DNA from: Streptomyces sp. DSM 15324
GTDB taxonomy: Bacteria > Actinomycetota > Actinomycetes > Streptomycetales > Streptomycetaceae
Assembly: GCF_001514285.1 (NCBI RefSeq)
Contig: NZ_KQ949028.1
Location: forward strand, 124,001 to 188,000
Reading direction: 5' to 3'
Length of the DNA: 64,000 nucleotides
In this document: one piece after another, positions 39,353 to 48,692 of the stretch
Layout: every line of letters begins with the position of its first letter
Numbering within the stretch: the first letter of the stretch is position 1
Position numbers and translations under genes: made by a program
The notes under the pieces: generated by a model
What the model saw: the letters and a program-made list of their open reading frames with translations, nothing else
Databases searched by the model: none
What the model was told of the DNA's origin: nothing

Positions 39353-41632
39353 ATGACCAGCGCTACTGAGGCGCAGACAAGCACTGTCGTGCGTCTGCCG
39401 GGCACGGGCCGTGCCCTGCCACGTTGGGCGGCCCCGGCCGCCCTGGGGGCGATCCTGCTCCTGTCCGCTCTGCTGTACGGCTGGGCTCTGGGCTCGCTCG
39501 GCTGGGGCAACACCTACTACTCGGCCGCCGTGAAGTCGATGGGCCAGAGCTGGACCAACTTCCTCTTCGGCGCCTTCGACCCGGCCGGAGTCGTCACGGT
39601 CGACAAGCCCCCGGCCGCGCTGTGGCCGCAGGTGATCAGCAGCAAGATCTTCGGCCTGCACGGCTGGGCGCTGATCCTGCCCCAGCTGCTGGAGGGCGTC
39701 GCCGCGATCTTCGTACTGCACCGAACGGTCCGCCGCTGGGCGGGCGAGGCAACCGCGCTGATCGCGGCCCTGGTGATGACGCTGACCCCGATCACCGTGG
39801 CGATCAACCGGGACAACAATCCCGACACCCTGCTGGTGCTGTTCCTGGTGTCGGCGGCCTATGCCCTCACGCGGGCCCTGCAGTCCCAGGCGACTCGGCA
39901 GGGCACATGGTGGCTGTGCGCGAGCGGCTTCCTGATCGGCTGCGGCTTCCTCACGAAGATGATGGCGGCCTGGATGGTGCTGCCGGCCCTCGCCGCGGCC
40001 TGGCTGGTCGGCGCGAGCGGACCGTGGCTCGCGCGTATCGTGCGGCTGCTGATCGCTGGTGCCGTGTGCGCGGTGTCCTCGCTGTGGTGGGTGGCGATGG
40101 TCGCCTGGTGGCCGGGGGAGCAGCCCTATATCGGTGGCAGCACCGACGGCGGTGCCTGGGACCTGGTGACCGGCTACAACGGGCTCGGCCGGATCTTCGG
40201 TGGCGGGAGTACCGGTGGGATGGGCAACTTCGGGGGCGGGTTCGGCGGGGAGTCGGGTCTGCTGCGGTTGTTCAACGACCAGGTCGCCGGGCAGATCAGC
40301 TGGCTGCTGCCCGCGAGCGGTGTGGCGCTGATCGTCGCGATCGTCGGAGCGGTGCTGCGCCGGCGCGGCACGACCTCGGCGGGGGAGTCCCTCGCCGGGT
40401 CCGGGTGGGTGCTGTGGGGGACCTGGCTCGTGGTGTCCGGCCTGGTGTACTCCACTCAGGAAGGTACCTTCCACCCCTACTACACCACCCAACTCGCCCC
40501 CGCTGTAGCCGCGTTGACCGCCGGACTGGTGACGGCGCTGGCACGGGCGCACCGGGCCGGCGCGGTCTGGGCGCTGCCCGTCGGCGCTGGAACCGTGCTG
40601 GTGAGCGTGATCTGGGCCGCGATCGTGATCCGCCGGGTGCCGTCCTGGAACGGGTGGCTGGCCTGGCTGGTGCTGGTGATCGGACTGGCCGTCGTCGCAC
40701 TGGTGCTGGCGGCTGCGCTCAACGCCAGGCTGCTGCCGGTCGCCCTGGGCGGTGCCCTGCTGGCTGTGCTGCTCGCGCCCGCCGCATGGGCGGTGAGCGT
40801 ACCGGGCGGGTCGGGATCCGCGATGGGCGGCTCCAACCCGACCGCCGGGCCCGCCTCGATGTCCTTCGGCGGCGGAGGACCGTTCCGCGCTGGCGGAAGT
40901 GGTGGCAGTGGCGGGAGTGGTTTCCAGCTGCCCGAGGGTATGGAGATGCCTGAAGGGTCCGGCGGCGGGTCGGGCATGCCCGGCGGGGGCACCGCCGAGA
41001 TGCCCGAGGGCATGGAGATGCCGGAGGGATCCGGCGGTATGCCTGGCGGGACCTCGGGCGGTATGCCGGAGGGCATGCCGGGCGGGACCAGCGGCGGCGG
41101 TTCGAAATCGGGATCCGGCAGCACCATGCCCTCGCTCCCCGGAAACGGCGGCGGCAGCGGATCCGGCATGGTCCGCCTGGGCGGCGCCACCACCCTCACC
41201 TCCGAGCAGCGGAAGATCCTGAACTACGCCACCGAGAACTCCAAGGGCGCTCGCATCACCCTTGCCGTCGAAGGCGGCGCCCAGAGCGCGACAGCGTTCA
41301 TCCTGGACAGCGACGCCACGGTGATCGGCATGGGAGGCTTCATGGGCAGCGACGACGCGCCCTCCGTGGCGCAGCTGAAGAAGTGGACGAAGAGCGGTGA
41401 ACTGCGCTACGTCCTCGGCTCCGACTCCTCGGGCGGTATGGCCGGCATGGGCGCCATGATGGGCGGCAAGGACAGTGCCGCCTCGCAACGTTCGACCTGG
41501 ATCAGCGAGAACTGCACCAAGGTCCCGGCCAAGGAGTACGGCGGCAGCACGAAGAGCTCCACTAGTGACCAGACATCGGGCGGCATGATGGGCCGTACCG
41601 GCACCACCCTGTACGACTGCGCTGCGAAGTAG
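39353..41632 (+). CDS. YkcA/B-like GT39-type membrane glycosyltransferase with Gly/Met/Pro repeats
   Basis: A protein of 759 residues. About twelve helices follow the GT-C plan, with the acidic first loop around YSAAVKSMGQSWTNFLFGAFDPAGVVTVDKPP and later INRDNNPDTLLVL. Residues about 485-600 are a low-complexity region of MPEGMEMPEG and GGSGGSG units. The last 150 residues form a soluble domain (TLTSEQRKILNYATENSKGARITLAVEGG) with two Cys. It probably transfers a sugar from polyprenyl phosphate to an extracellular acceptor. ATG 39353 was preferred over GTG 39341. It is followed after 31 bases by a two-component pair. Confidence 0.87.
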   Translation: MTSATEAQTSTVVRLPGTGRALPRWAAPAALGAILLLSALLYGWALGSLGWGNTYYSAAVKSMGQSWTNFLFGAFDPAGVVTVDKPPAALWPQVISSKIFGLHGWALILPQLLEGVAAIFVLHRTVRRWAGEATALIAALVMTLTPITVAINRDNNPDTLLVLFLVSAAYALTRALQSQATRQGTWWLCASGFLIGCGFLTKMMAAWMVLPALAAAWLVGASGPWLARIVRLLIAGAVCAVSSLWWVAMVAWWPGEQPYIGGSTDGGAWDLVTGYNGLGRIFGGGSTGGMGNFGGGFGGESGLLRLFNDQVAGQISWLLPASGVALIVAIVGAVLRRRGTTSAGESLAGSGWVLWGTWLVVSGLVYSTQEGTFHPYYTTQLAPAVAALTAGLVTALARAHRAGAVWALPVGAGTVLVSVIWAAIVIRRVPSWNGWLAWLVLVIGLAVVALVLAAALNARLLPVALGGALLAVLLAPAAWAVSVPGGSGSAMGGSNPTAGPASMSFGGGGPFRAGGSGGSGGSGFQLPEGMEMPEGSGGGSGMPGGGTAEMPEGMEMPEGSGGMPGGTSGGMPEGMPGGTSGGGSKSGSGSTMPSLPGNGGGSGSGMVRLGGATTLTSEQRKILNYATENSKGARITLAVEGGAQSATAFILDSDATVIGMGGFMGSDDAPSVAQLKKWTKSGELRYVLGSDSSGGMAGMGAMMGGKDSAASQRSTWISENCTKVPAKEYGGSTKSSTSDQTSGGMMGRTGTTLYDCAAK

Positions 41633-41663
41633 CAGCAGAGGCAGAACGGACGACTCCGCATCC

Positions 41664-42416
41664 ATGGCCGAACAGCCCGCCGCCCGTGCTCCGCACCGCC
41701 TGCTGGTGGTCGAGGACGACCCCAGTATCCGCATGCTGCTGGAGTCCGCGCTGCGGCTGTCCGGCTATGAGGTGGCCAGCTCTGCCACCGGCCAGGCGGC
41801 GCTGCGGGACGTCGAGGGCTTCCGTCCCGACCTTATTCTCCTCGACGTCATGCTGCCCGACCTGGACGGTTTCGCCATCACCCGCACCTTGCGGGCGGCG
41901 GGGGTGCGAACGCCCGTGCTGTTCCTGACCGCCCGTGGTGAGGTCACCGACCGCATCACGGGCCTGACGGCCGGCGGCGACGACTATGTGACCAAGCCCT
42001 TCAGTATCGAGGAGGTGCTGCTGCGCATCCACGCCATTCTGCGCCGCACGGACCCGGACGCCATGTACGACGTGGAGGGCGCCGAGAAGGGCGTCCTGCG
42101 CTTCGCCGACCTGGAAATGGACGAGTACGCCCATGAGGTGCACAGGGCCGGCGAGTACATCCCGCTCTCGCCCACCGAGTTCAGATTGCTCACCTACCTG
42201 TTGGAGAACAGCAACCGCGTGCTGAGCAAAACCAAGATCCTCAACCAGGTGTGGGGGGTCGACTTCACGGGCGACGGCCGCATCGTGGAGACCTATGTGA
42301 AGTACCTGCGGCGCAAGATCGATCGTTTCGACCCCCCGCTGTTGCACACCGTGCGCGGGGTCGGCTACTGCCTGCGGCTGCCTCGGGACCACCACAGCAC
42401 CGGAACCGACCGGTGA
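41664..42416 (+). CDS. OmpR/PhoB-family response regulator
   Basis: A protein of 250 residues: receiver domain (LLVVEDDPS, phospho-acceptor Asp61 in LILLDVMLPDLDGF, Lys in VTKPFS) and a C-terminal winged helix (LSPTEFRLLTYLLENSNRVLSKTKIL, GRIVETYVKYLRRKID, HTVRGVGYCLRL). Its stop overlaps the kinase GTG as GTGA. The arrangement after two envelope glycosyltransferase genes suggests that it regulates, or is regulated with, surface glycan formation. Confidence 0.92.
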   Translation: MAEQPAARAPHRLLVVEDDPSIRMLLESALRLSGYEVASSATGQAALRDVEGFRPDLILLDVMLPDLDGFAITRTLRAAGVRTPVLFLTARGEVTDRITGLTAGGDDYVTKPFSIEEVLLRIHAILRRTDPDAMYDVEGAEKGVLRFADLEMDEYAHEVHRAGEYIPLSPTEFRLLTYLLENSNRVLSKTKILNQVWGVDFTGDGRIVETYVKYLRRKIDRFDPPLLHTVRGVGYCLRLPRDHHSTGTDR

Positions 42417-44005
42417 TCCGCGGATTGACACGGTGGCTCCGATCGCTGCGGAGCCGCCTGGTACTGGGAGCAACCCTGCTCGCGGCGGTCGCCGTTTTCA
42501 CGGCACAGACCATCGGCATCCTCGTGCTCCACTCGTGGCTGCTCGACCGTGTCGACCAGCAGCTCACGGAGTTCATCCTCCCGCAACAGGCCTTCCCGGG
42601 CCGGGACAGGCCGGCGAGTGAGCCGGTTCCGGGCTCCGTCAGCCTGCCCTCCGACTTCAGGGTCACCTTCTACGACGCCTCAGGTGCGAAGCGCGGCACG
42701 CTCGGCGGCGGGGACCCGCCGGGGCCGAAACTCCCGAGCTCCACGAGCGAGTTGAACCTGACTCCGGGGCAGCAGGCCACCGTGCCGGCCGAGTCCGGAG
42801 ACAGCCACTGGAGGGTGTTGTGGGGAACGGGAGCCGACGACACCAGTTATGTGGTCGCCCTTCCCCTCGACACCGTCGAGGGGACCATGTCCCAGCTTCT
42901 CGTCCTCAACGTGGCCGTATTCGCCGTAGCGGTGGTCGGGCTGGTCGCCGTCGGCCGCTGGGTGGTCCGCCTCGGCCTGCTCCCGCTGACCCGGATGGAG
43001 CGCACGGCCCAGGACATCGCCGCGGGCAACCTGAGCCTGCGGCTGTCCGACACCGATCGGCGTACCGAGACCGGCCGCCTGAGCACCGTACTGAACGACA
43101 TGCTCGACCGGCTCCAACAGGCCCTCCGCCAGCGCGAGTTCTCCGAGGCCCGGCTGCGCCGATTCGTCGCCGACGCCGGACACGAACTCCGTACGCCCCT
43201 CACCTCCATCCAGGGCTTCGCCGAACTCGCCCTGCGCCATCCCGACCGGCCCGCCGACCAGCGTCGGGAGGCCGACGAACAGGTCGCCAAGAATGCCCTG
43301 CGCATGAACCACCTCGTCGACGATCTGCTGCTGCTCGCCAAACTCGACCAGGAGCCCGAGTACCGCAGGGTCCCCGTGGACCTGCTCTCGCTCGCGGCCG
43401 ACGCGGTGAGCGCGGCGACCGTACGCGCGCGCGGCCTGCACCGTGTCACGCTCAGCCCGCTGGATGCCACGGCAGAGGACTCCGAGTTCGACGTGGTGGA
43501 GACCGTGGGCGACCCCGCTCGTCTTCTCCAGGTCGTCAACAATCTGTTGTCCAACGCCCTGGTCCACACAGCGCCCGGCACCCCGGTCGACGTCCGTGTG
43601 GGCACGGCCCGTGCGGGTGCGACGACCGGTGGCACCGACCGCCGGGGCCGTACCAGTGCCGCTCCTCCGCTGGCGGTGGGCACGGCGGTCTGTGTGATCG
43701 AAGTCGTCGACCAAGGCCCTGGTCTGCCCGCCGAGGAGGCTGAGCGGGTCTTCGAGCGCTTCTACCGTGTCGACCCCTCCCGATCCCGCGACCAAGGCGG
43801 CAGCGGCCTCGGCCTCGCCATCGCCTCGGCGATCGCCCAGGGCCACGGCGGACGTCTTGAGCTCGACGTGCGAGCCGGATCGGGATGCACCTTCCGGTTG
43901 CTGCTCCCAGTGGTCGATGGCCGAGCAGGCTGTGTATCGGAGCCGGACGTCCCCTCGGCGCTGCCCGCCTTCACGCGCCGACCGCCCGGCCGGTTCACGA
44001 CGTAG
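42413..44005 (+). CDS. Transmembrane sensor histidine kinase
   Basis: A protein of 530 residues. Helix 1 (about 17-40), an extracytoplasmic domain, helix 2 (about 161-183) and HAMP are followed by the H-box FVADAGHELRTPLTS with His257. Next come the N-box NNLLSNALVH, a Gly/Thr-rich insertion, VDQGPGLPAEEAERVFERFYR and GGSGLGLAIASAIAQGHGG. The start is GTG 42413, coupled to the response-regulator stop. It resembles TcrY/TrcS-type actinobacterial kinases. The gene is complete and is followed by a patch of gene fragments. Confidence 0.92.
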   Translation: MIRGLTRWLRSLRSRLVLGATLLAAVAVFTAQTIGILVLHSWLLDRVDQQLTEFILPQQAFPGRDRPASEPVPGSVSLPSDFRVTFYDASGAKRGTLGGGDPPGPKLPSSTSELNLTPGQQATVPAESGDSHWRVLWGTGADDTSYVVALPLDTVEGTMSQLLVLNVAVFAVAVVGLVAVGRWVVRLGLLPLTRMERTAQDIAAGNLSLRLSDTDRRTETGRLSTVLNDMLDRLQQALRQREFSEARLRRFVADAGHELRTPLTSIQGFAELALRHPDRPADQRREADEQVAKNALRMNHLVDDLLLLAKLDQEPEYRRVPVDLLSLAADAVSAATVRARGLHRVTLSPLDATAEDSEFDVVETVGDPARLLQVVNNLLSNALVHTAPGTPVDVRVGTARAGATTGGTDRRGRTSAAPPLAVGTAVCVIEVVDQGPGLPAEEAERVFERFYRVDPSRSRDQGGSGLGLAIASAIAQGHGGRLELDVRAGSGCTFRLLLPVVDGRAGCVSEPDVPSALPAFTRRPPGRFTT

Positions 44006-44024
44006 GACATCGTTTGTCGGCCGA

Positions 44025-44222
44025 CTACGACAGGAGCACCGATTCGGCACGCAGGTGCGTGATGAGGCCGTCGGTGTCCACGATCACCCGTTTCGTGGTT
44101 CTGGCGTCGAGTACTTCGGTGGTCCAGATGTGCTTCATATCAGTGACACACGACAGGAAACGCCGGTAGAACTCGGTGATCGCGGTCAAGCCGGCCACTG
44201 GCCCGAACACGCCGATCCCCAC
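44025..44222 (-). pseudogene. C-terminal fragment of an NTF2/SnoaL-like protein
   Basis: About 65 codons: VFGPVAGLTAITEFYRRFLSCVTDMKHIWTTEVLDARTTKRVIVDTDGLI. This looks like the middle strands of a nuclear-transport-factor-2-like domain. The N-terminal helices are missing and the sequence upstream is a kinase fragment, so it is a remnant. Confidence 0.45.
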
Positions 44223-44249
44223 GGATCGTCACTGCACTCCCGGCAGGCG

Positions 44250-44565
44250 ATCCGGGAGCGGCCCAGCGGCGGTTTCGCATCCACGGTGAATCCCCCGGTC
44301 GCGACCGGACCGATCGCGACCTGGCCGCCGACAGCGGCGCTCCGCTCCAGCGAGCTGATCAGCCCGAGGCCGGTTCCCCCTCGTCCAGACAGTTGGTCAG
44401 CCGGCGCACCGCCAGGGGCAGATCGTTCTCCACGGTGATACGCAGGGAGTCGTGGCCGAATGACAGACGGACCCGGGCGTGCTCGCCTGCGGCGTGCTTG
44501 CGCACGTTCGTCAACGCCTTCTGAACGATGCGGTAGCCCGCGACGTACACGGCCAGGGGCAGCGG
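44250..44565 (-). pseudogene. ATPase-domain fragment of a NarL-type sensor kinase
   Basis: VYVAGYRIVQKALTNVRKHAAGEHARVRLSFGHDSLRITVENDLP is the N-box region of HisKA_3/HATPase_c kinases. After a frameshift near 44380, GGTGLGLISSLERSAAVGGQVAIGPVATGGFTV gives the G-box and end. The dimerisation domain and sensor are gone. The preceding codons, in the same frame, belong to an IS200 transposase (see next feature). It lies downstream of a complete NarL-type regulator whose own kinase is intact, so this is a relic of another system. Confidence 0.7.
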
Positions 44566-44643
44566 CCGCCGGTACTTGGTGACAAGCACCAAGTGTCCGT
44601 GCAGGTTGTAGACGACGTGACGGCCGCGCCGTACGTCGGGGTT
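44566..44643 (-). mobile_element. N-terminal scrap of an IS200/IS605 TnpA transposase
   Basis: Twenty-six codons read NPDVRRGRHVVYNLHGHLV and LVTKYRR. The order G-R-H-V-V-Y-N-L-H...H-L-V-x-V-T-K-Y-R-R is the start of Y1 (HUH) TnpA proteins, with the HxH-type element in LHGHLV. A TGA directly precedes it and the frame then runs into kinase sequence, so only this scrap is left. Confidence 0.65.
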
Positions 44644-44699
44644 TCAAGCAACACGGCTTGCCGGGGGGAAGGTGCATGCTGTGCAGCAGGAGATGACGG

Positions 44700-45368
44700 C
44701 TACGGCTTGGCCCTGACCAGCCCGGCGTCGTACGCCATGATCACGGCCTGGATGCGGTCACGCGCCCCGATCTTGGCGAGGACCCGGCCCACGTGTTTCT
44801 TCACCGTGGACTCGGTGAGCACGAATCGCTCGGCGATCTCCGAGTTCGTCCAGCCCTGTCCGATGGCGACCAGGACCTCGCGTTCGCGATCGCTGAGCCT
44901 GTTCAACGGTGACTCCGGGGATGCGGGTGCGTCGGACGGGGCGAGGACCTGGTGGGCGTAGGCGTCCAGCAGACGGCGGGTCAGACTCGGCGCTACGACG
45001 GCGTCGCCGCTGGCGACCGCCTGGATACCGGCGACGAGTTCTTCAGGGCGGGCGTCCTTGAGGAGGAAGCCGCTGGCGCCGGCGCGCAGGCCTTCGTATG
45101 CGTACTCGTCGAGGTCGAAGGTGGTGACGATGAGGACGCGGGTGCGGCCGCCGGAGGCGACGATCTGGCGGGTGGCCTCGATGCCGTCCATGCCCGGCAT
45201 GCGGATGTCCATGAGAACGACGTCCGGGCGGAGTTCGGCGGCCATGCGGACGGCCTCGGCGCCATGAGAGGCCTCCCCGACCGGTTCCAGGCCGGGGGTG
45301 CCGGCGATGAGCATGCGGAAGCCCATGCACTGCAGGGGCTGGTCGTCGGCGATCAACACCGTGGTCAT
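44700..45368 (-). CDS. NarL/FixJ-family response regulator
   Basis: A protein of 222 residues. The receiver domain has LIADDQ, phospho-acceptor Asp54 in VVLMDIRMPGMDG, and the Lys in FLLKDARPEEL. The C-terminal LuxR HTH reads LSDREREVLVAIGQGWTNSEIAERFVLTESTVKKHVGRVLAKIGARDRIQAV. The start overlaps the kinase stop by four bases (45365-45368). It is last in a four-gene operon (ABC ATPase, ABC permease, kinase, regulator), a common layout for systems that respond to envelope-active antibiotics; its likely target is the promoter near the 36-bp palindrome at 48.7 kb. Confidence 0.92.
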   Translation of the reverse strand: MTTVLIADDQPLQCMGFRMLIAGTPGLEPVGEASHGAEAVRMAAELRPDVVLMDIRMPGMDGIEATRQIVASGGRTRVLIVTTFDLDEYAYEGLRAGASGFLLKDARPEELVAGIQAVASGDAVVAPSLTRRLLDAYAHQVLAPSDAPASPESPLNRLSDREREVLVAIGQGWTNSEIAERFVLTESTVKKHVGRVLAKIGARDRIQAVIMAYDAGLVRAKP

Positions 45369-46759
45369 GGCAGATGGTCTCCTGGAACCGGCTCTTCTCC
45401 TGGAACCGGCAGGGCGGTGGCGGCGGGTACGTCGAGTACCACGTCCACGAGCCAGCCGTGTCCGGTGTCGCGCGGACCGATGGTGGCGGTACCGCCGTAC
45501 ATGGCGGCCCGTTGGCGCATGCCGACGAGCCCGTGGCCGGGGTCGGCGGTGCTCCGCGGCTCCGTCATCGGTTGTGGTGTGACGCCGGGCGGTACGCCGG
45601 TGTCGGTGACCCGAATCCGTACAGTGCCGGCGTCGGCCGTCACGGCGACCTCGGCGGTGGTGCCCGTACCGGCGTGCTTGAGGGTGTTGGTGAGTGATTC
45701 CTGGACGACGCGATAGACGGTGAGCTGTACGCCGCTGCCCAGTGAGTCGAGATTTCCCATGGTCCGGTAGGTGACCTTCAGGCCTGCCGCACGCACCCGG
45801 GCCAGGAGAGGGTCGAGGTCGCGAACGGTCGGCTGCGGGCTGAGCAGGCGCTTCTCATCCTGGTCGTCGCGCAGCACGCCGAGCACGCGGCGGAGCTCGC
45901 TCAGGGCCTGGCGGCCGGTGTCGGCGAGGATACGGAGGGCCTCGGTGGACTGTTCGTTGTTGTTCGCCGCGAGCCTCGCGGCGCCGTCCGCGAGGCTGAC
46001 CATGACGGAGAGGTTGTGGCCGACGATGTCGTGCATCTCGCGGGCGACGCGGGAGCGTTCGGCGGCCGCGGTGAGGCGGACGCGCTGCTCCTGTTCGACT
46101 TCCAGGCGTTTGGCGCGGTCCTCCAGGGCCGCCAGATACATCTGGCGGGTGCGGAGGGTCAGGCCGATGGTGATGGCCGCCGTGGTCGTTCCCAGCAGGA
46201 AGAAGGAGCCGAGCAACGGGTGGTCGACCGGTACGAGTACATAGGCGGTCAGGAGCACCTCGGTCGCGGCCAGCGCGGCGGCCCAGCCCAGCACACGCAG
46301 TGAACCCCGCCGGGCCAGCGTGTAGAGCGCGATGAGCGTGCTGATGCCGGCCGGAGACCAGAGGCCCGCCGACCACTGGACCAAGGACACGGACGCGGTC
46401 ACGAAGTACGTCACGGAGGGCGCCCTGCGGCGCCACCACAAGGGGATGGCCATCGCAGCGACGAATCCGAGGACGACAGCGGTCGGCAGTTCGTCTCGGG
46501 AGTCCATGCCCCCGAAGGGAGAGCTGCTGCTGCCCCCCAGGAGGTCCGGCAGGCTCAGGGCGATGACGAACAGCACCACCGCCGTGTCGAGCAGCCACGG
46601 ATGCCGGCGGTCCAGCCACTGGCGGTGGTTCTGCCCGCGCAACAGGCTGCCCAGGACCGGGTGCGCCCAGGCAGCGTCGAGCCCGGGGGACAGCGGGAAC
46701 GCCGTCCCCCGGTCGGTGCCCGCAGCAGAGGCTGCGCGTTCCGGGAAAGTCGACACCAT
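45365..46759 (-). CDS. HisKA_3-type sensor histidine kinase
   Basis: A protein of 464 residues with five or six N-terminal helices (about residues 57-205) and no large extracellular domain. The signature RSRVAREMHDIVGHNLSVM follows with phospho-acceptor His243, then YRVVQESLTNTLKHAG and GHGLVGMRQRAAMYGG of the ATPase domain. The intramembrane-sensing layout is typical of kinases paired with NarL regulators and drug-type ABC exporters. The start is ATG 46759, 17 bases after the permease stop. Confidence 0.92.
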   Translation of the reverse strand: MVSTFPERAASAAGTDRGTAFPLSPGLDAAWAHPVLGSLLRGQNHRQWLDRRHPWLLDTAVVLFVIALSLPDLLGGSSSSPFGGMDSRDELPTAVVLGFVAAMAIPLWWRRRAPSVTYFVTASVSLVQWSAGLWSPAGISTLIALYTLARRGSLRVLGWAAALAATEVLLTAYVLVPVDHPLLGSFFLLGTTTAAITIGLTLRTRQMYLAALEDRAKRLEVEQEQRVRLTAAAERSRVAREMHDIVGHNLSVMVSLADGAARLAANNNEQSTEALRILADTGRQALSELRRVLGVLRDDQDEKRLLSPQPTVRDLDPLLARVRAAGLKVTYRTMGNLDSLGSGVQLTVYRVVQESLTNTLKHAGTGTTAEVAVTADAGTVRIRVTDTGVPPGVTPQPMTEPRSTADPGHGLVGMRQRAAMYGGTATIGPRDTGHGWLVDVVLDVPAATALPVPGEEPVPGDHLP

Positions 46760-46776
46760 TCGTCCTTGTGCCCGGC

Positions 46777-47652
46777 TTAGGCGTCGGCTTTGCGGAGCCG
46801 GTAGGCAGCGAGGGCGAGGGTCAGGGCGACCCAGCCGACGAAGACCGCGAGTCCGGTGCCGGGGGAGAGCGAGTCGGAGGAGTCGTGGAGGGCGTAGACG
46901 GCGGAGCCGGCGTTGCTGGGGAAGTAGGGGTTGAGGGTGTCGTACCAGGAGTCGGGGAGGAGGGAGGCGAGCCCGGGGAGGATGAGCAGGATGCCGACCA
47001 GGGCGGCGATGGCTCCGGCGGAGGAGCGCAGCAGCATGCCGAGGGCGACGCCGAAGACGGCGACGAGGCCGAGGTAGACGCCGGCGCCGAGCAGGCTGCG
47101 GAGCACACCGTCGTCGGACAGCGACAGGGAGATCTTCTCGTCGTCCAGACCCGGGACGCCCAGTTGGAACGCGGCCAGCGCGCCGACCGTGGTGAGGACC
47201 AGGGCGACCGGGCCGATCACGGCGGCCTTGGAGAACAGCACCGGCAGCCGGCGCGGTACGGCGGCCAGGGTCGAGCGGATCATGCCGGTGCTGTACTCGC
47301 CCGCGGCGAGGAGGACGCCGAGCACGCCGATGGCCAGTTGCGCGAGGGACACCCCGGTGAGGGCCAGGCTGACCGCGTCGCTGTCGGAGGACGAGCCGCC
47401 GGGCGGGCCGCCGGGCGCGGCGCCGTCGGAGCTGTAGGTGTAGGCGGCGACCGTGCCGAAGAGGACGAGCAGGAACACGGCGACGCCGAGGGTGATCCAA
47501 CTGGAGCGCAGCGACCAGAACTTGCCCCACTCAGAGCGCAGCACCCGGATGCCGGTCACCTTGTACTTCGTCGGGGGGACGGCCGTCCCGGGCTCGGGTG
47601 CCGCGGAAAGGTTCTGGCTCTTGTCGGCGCGGCGGTGTGTGAGGGTGGGCAT
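46777..47652 (-). CDS. ABC-2-type exporter permease
   Basis: A protein of 291 residues with six predicted helices. After a cytosolic N-terminus, KFWSLRSSWITLGVAVFLLVLFGTV is helix 1, followed by a Gly/Ser/Pro-rich outer loop (GGPPGGSSSDSD), GEYSTGMIRSTLAAVPRRLPVLFSKAAV (the intracellular coupling region) and further helices. The start shares one base with the ATPase stop (TGATG). It works with the ATPase encoded just upstream, probably exporting a small molecule or antibiotic. Confidence 0.9.
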   Translation of the reverse strand: MPTLTHRRADKSQNLSAAPEPGTAVPPTKYKVTGIRVLRSEWGKFWSLRSSWITLGVAVFLLVLFGTVAAYTYSSDGAAPGGPPGGSSSDSDAVSLALTGVSLAQLAIGVLGVLLAAGEYSTGMIRSTLAAVPRRLPVLFSKAAVIGPVALVLTTVGALAAFQLGVPGLDDEKISLSLSDDGVLRSLLGAGVYLGLVAVFGVALGMLLRSSAGAIAALVGILLILPGLASLLPDSWYDTLNPYFPSNAGSAVYALHDSSDSLSPGTGLAVFVGWVALTLALAAYRLRKADA

Positions 47653-48584
47653 CAGGCGGCCTTTCGTGCAGCGGCGTCGGCCGAGGCGCTCTGGTACTCG
47701 ACGACATCGCGGGTGAGGTCCATGAAGGCCGTTTCCAGGGAGACGGCCTGCGGGGTGAGTTCGTAGAGGGCCACCCCGTGCTGGGCGGCAATCGCTCCGA
47801 TCTCGTGGGCGCTGCGTCCGGCGACCAGGAGTTCCTCGGCGGACGCGGAGCTGATGGTGACGTCCGGGCCGGCGAGCAGCGCGCGCAGCCTCGCGGCCTC
47901 GGCGGTGGCCACCTTCACGCCTCCGCCTCCGGCCTGCCGGGTGAAGTCGTCGACAGTGGTGTCGGCGAGGAGGCGGCCGCGTCCGATGATCACCAGGTGG
48001 TCGGCGATGAGGGCGGTCTCGCTCATCAGGTGGGAGGAGAGCATGACGGCGCGGCCTTCGTCGGCCAGGCTGCGGAGAAGGTTGCGGACCCAGAGGACGC
48101 CCTCGGGGTCGAGGCCGTTGACGGGTTCGTCGAGCATGATGATCGCCGGGTCGCCCAGGAGGGCCGAGGCGATGCCGAGGCGCTGCCCCATGCCGAGGGA
48201 GAAGGCGCCGACCCGCTTGCCGGCCACGCTGGTCAGACCCGCCAGCTCGATGACCTCGTCGACTCGCTTGCGCGGGATGCCGTGGGTGTGGGCAAGGGTC
48301 GTCAGATGGCTGAACGCGCTCCGCCCGGGGTGGACGGACTTGGCCTCCAGCAGAGTGCCGATCTCGTGCAGCGGCGCGGCGTGTTTGGCATAGACCTTGC
48401 CGTTGACGGTGACGGAGCCCTTGGTGGGGGCGTCCAGGCCTACGACCATGCGCATGGTCGTGGACTTGCCCGCACCGTTGGGGCCGAGGAAGCCGGTCAC
48501 CTCACCGGGCTTGACGGTGAAGCTCAGGTTGTCGACGACCGTCTTGTCGCCGTAGCGCTTCGTCAGCTCACGCACTTCGATCAT
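47652..48584 (-). CDS. ABC transporter ATP-binding protein (ABC-2/drug-export type)
   Basis: A protein of 310 residues: Walker A GFLGPNGAGKSTTMRM, Q-loop region, signature AFSLGMGQRLGIASALLGDPAIIMLDEPVNGLDPEG (signature, Walker B and D-loop) and the switch His in SSHLMSE. The C-terminal extension (GGGVKVATAEAARLRALL) is usual for DrrA-like ATPases. I set the start at ATG 48584 (MIEVRELTKRYG), although the frame stays open upstream. It is the first gene of the exporter/two-component operon; the promoter should lie in 48585-48900. Confidence 0.92.
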   Translation of the reverse strand: MIEVRELTKRYGDKTVVDNLSFTVKPGEVTGFLGPNGAGKSTTMRMVVGLDAPTKGSVTVNGKVYAKHAAPLHEIGTLLEAKSVHPGRSAFSHLTTLAHTHGIPRKRVDEVIELAGLTSVAGKRVGAFSLGMGQRLGIASALLGDPAIIMLDEPVNGLDPEGVLWVRNLLRSLADEGRAVMLSSHLMSETALIADHLVIIGRGRLLADTTVDDFTRQAGGGGVKVATAEAARLRALLAGPDVTISSASAEELLVAGRSAHEIGAIAAQHGVALYELTPQAVSLETAFMDLTRDVVEYQSASADAAARKAA

Positions 48585-48692
48585 GGGTGTGGGCCTTCCC
48601 TTCCTCGAACTCAGCCGCGGATGCGCCGCGGCGTCTGAATGCGACGCTACGGGCGCCGCGGCGCAGAACTGTGGGACTGCGGGCGAATCTTC

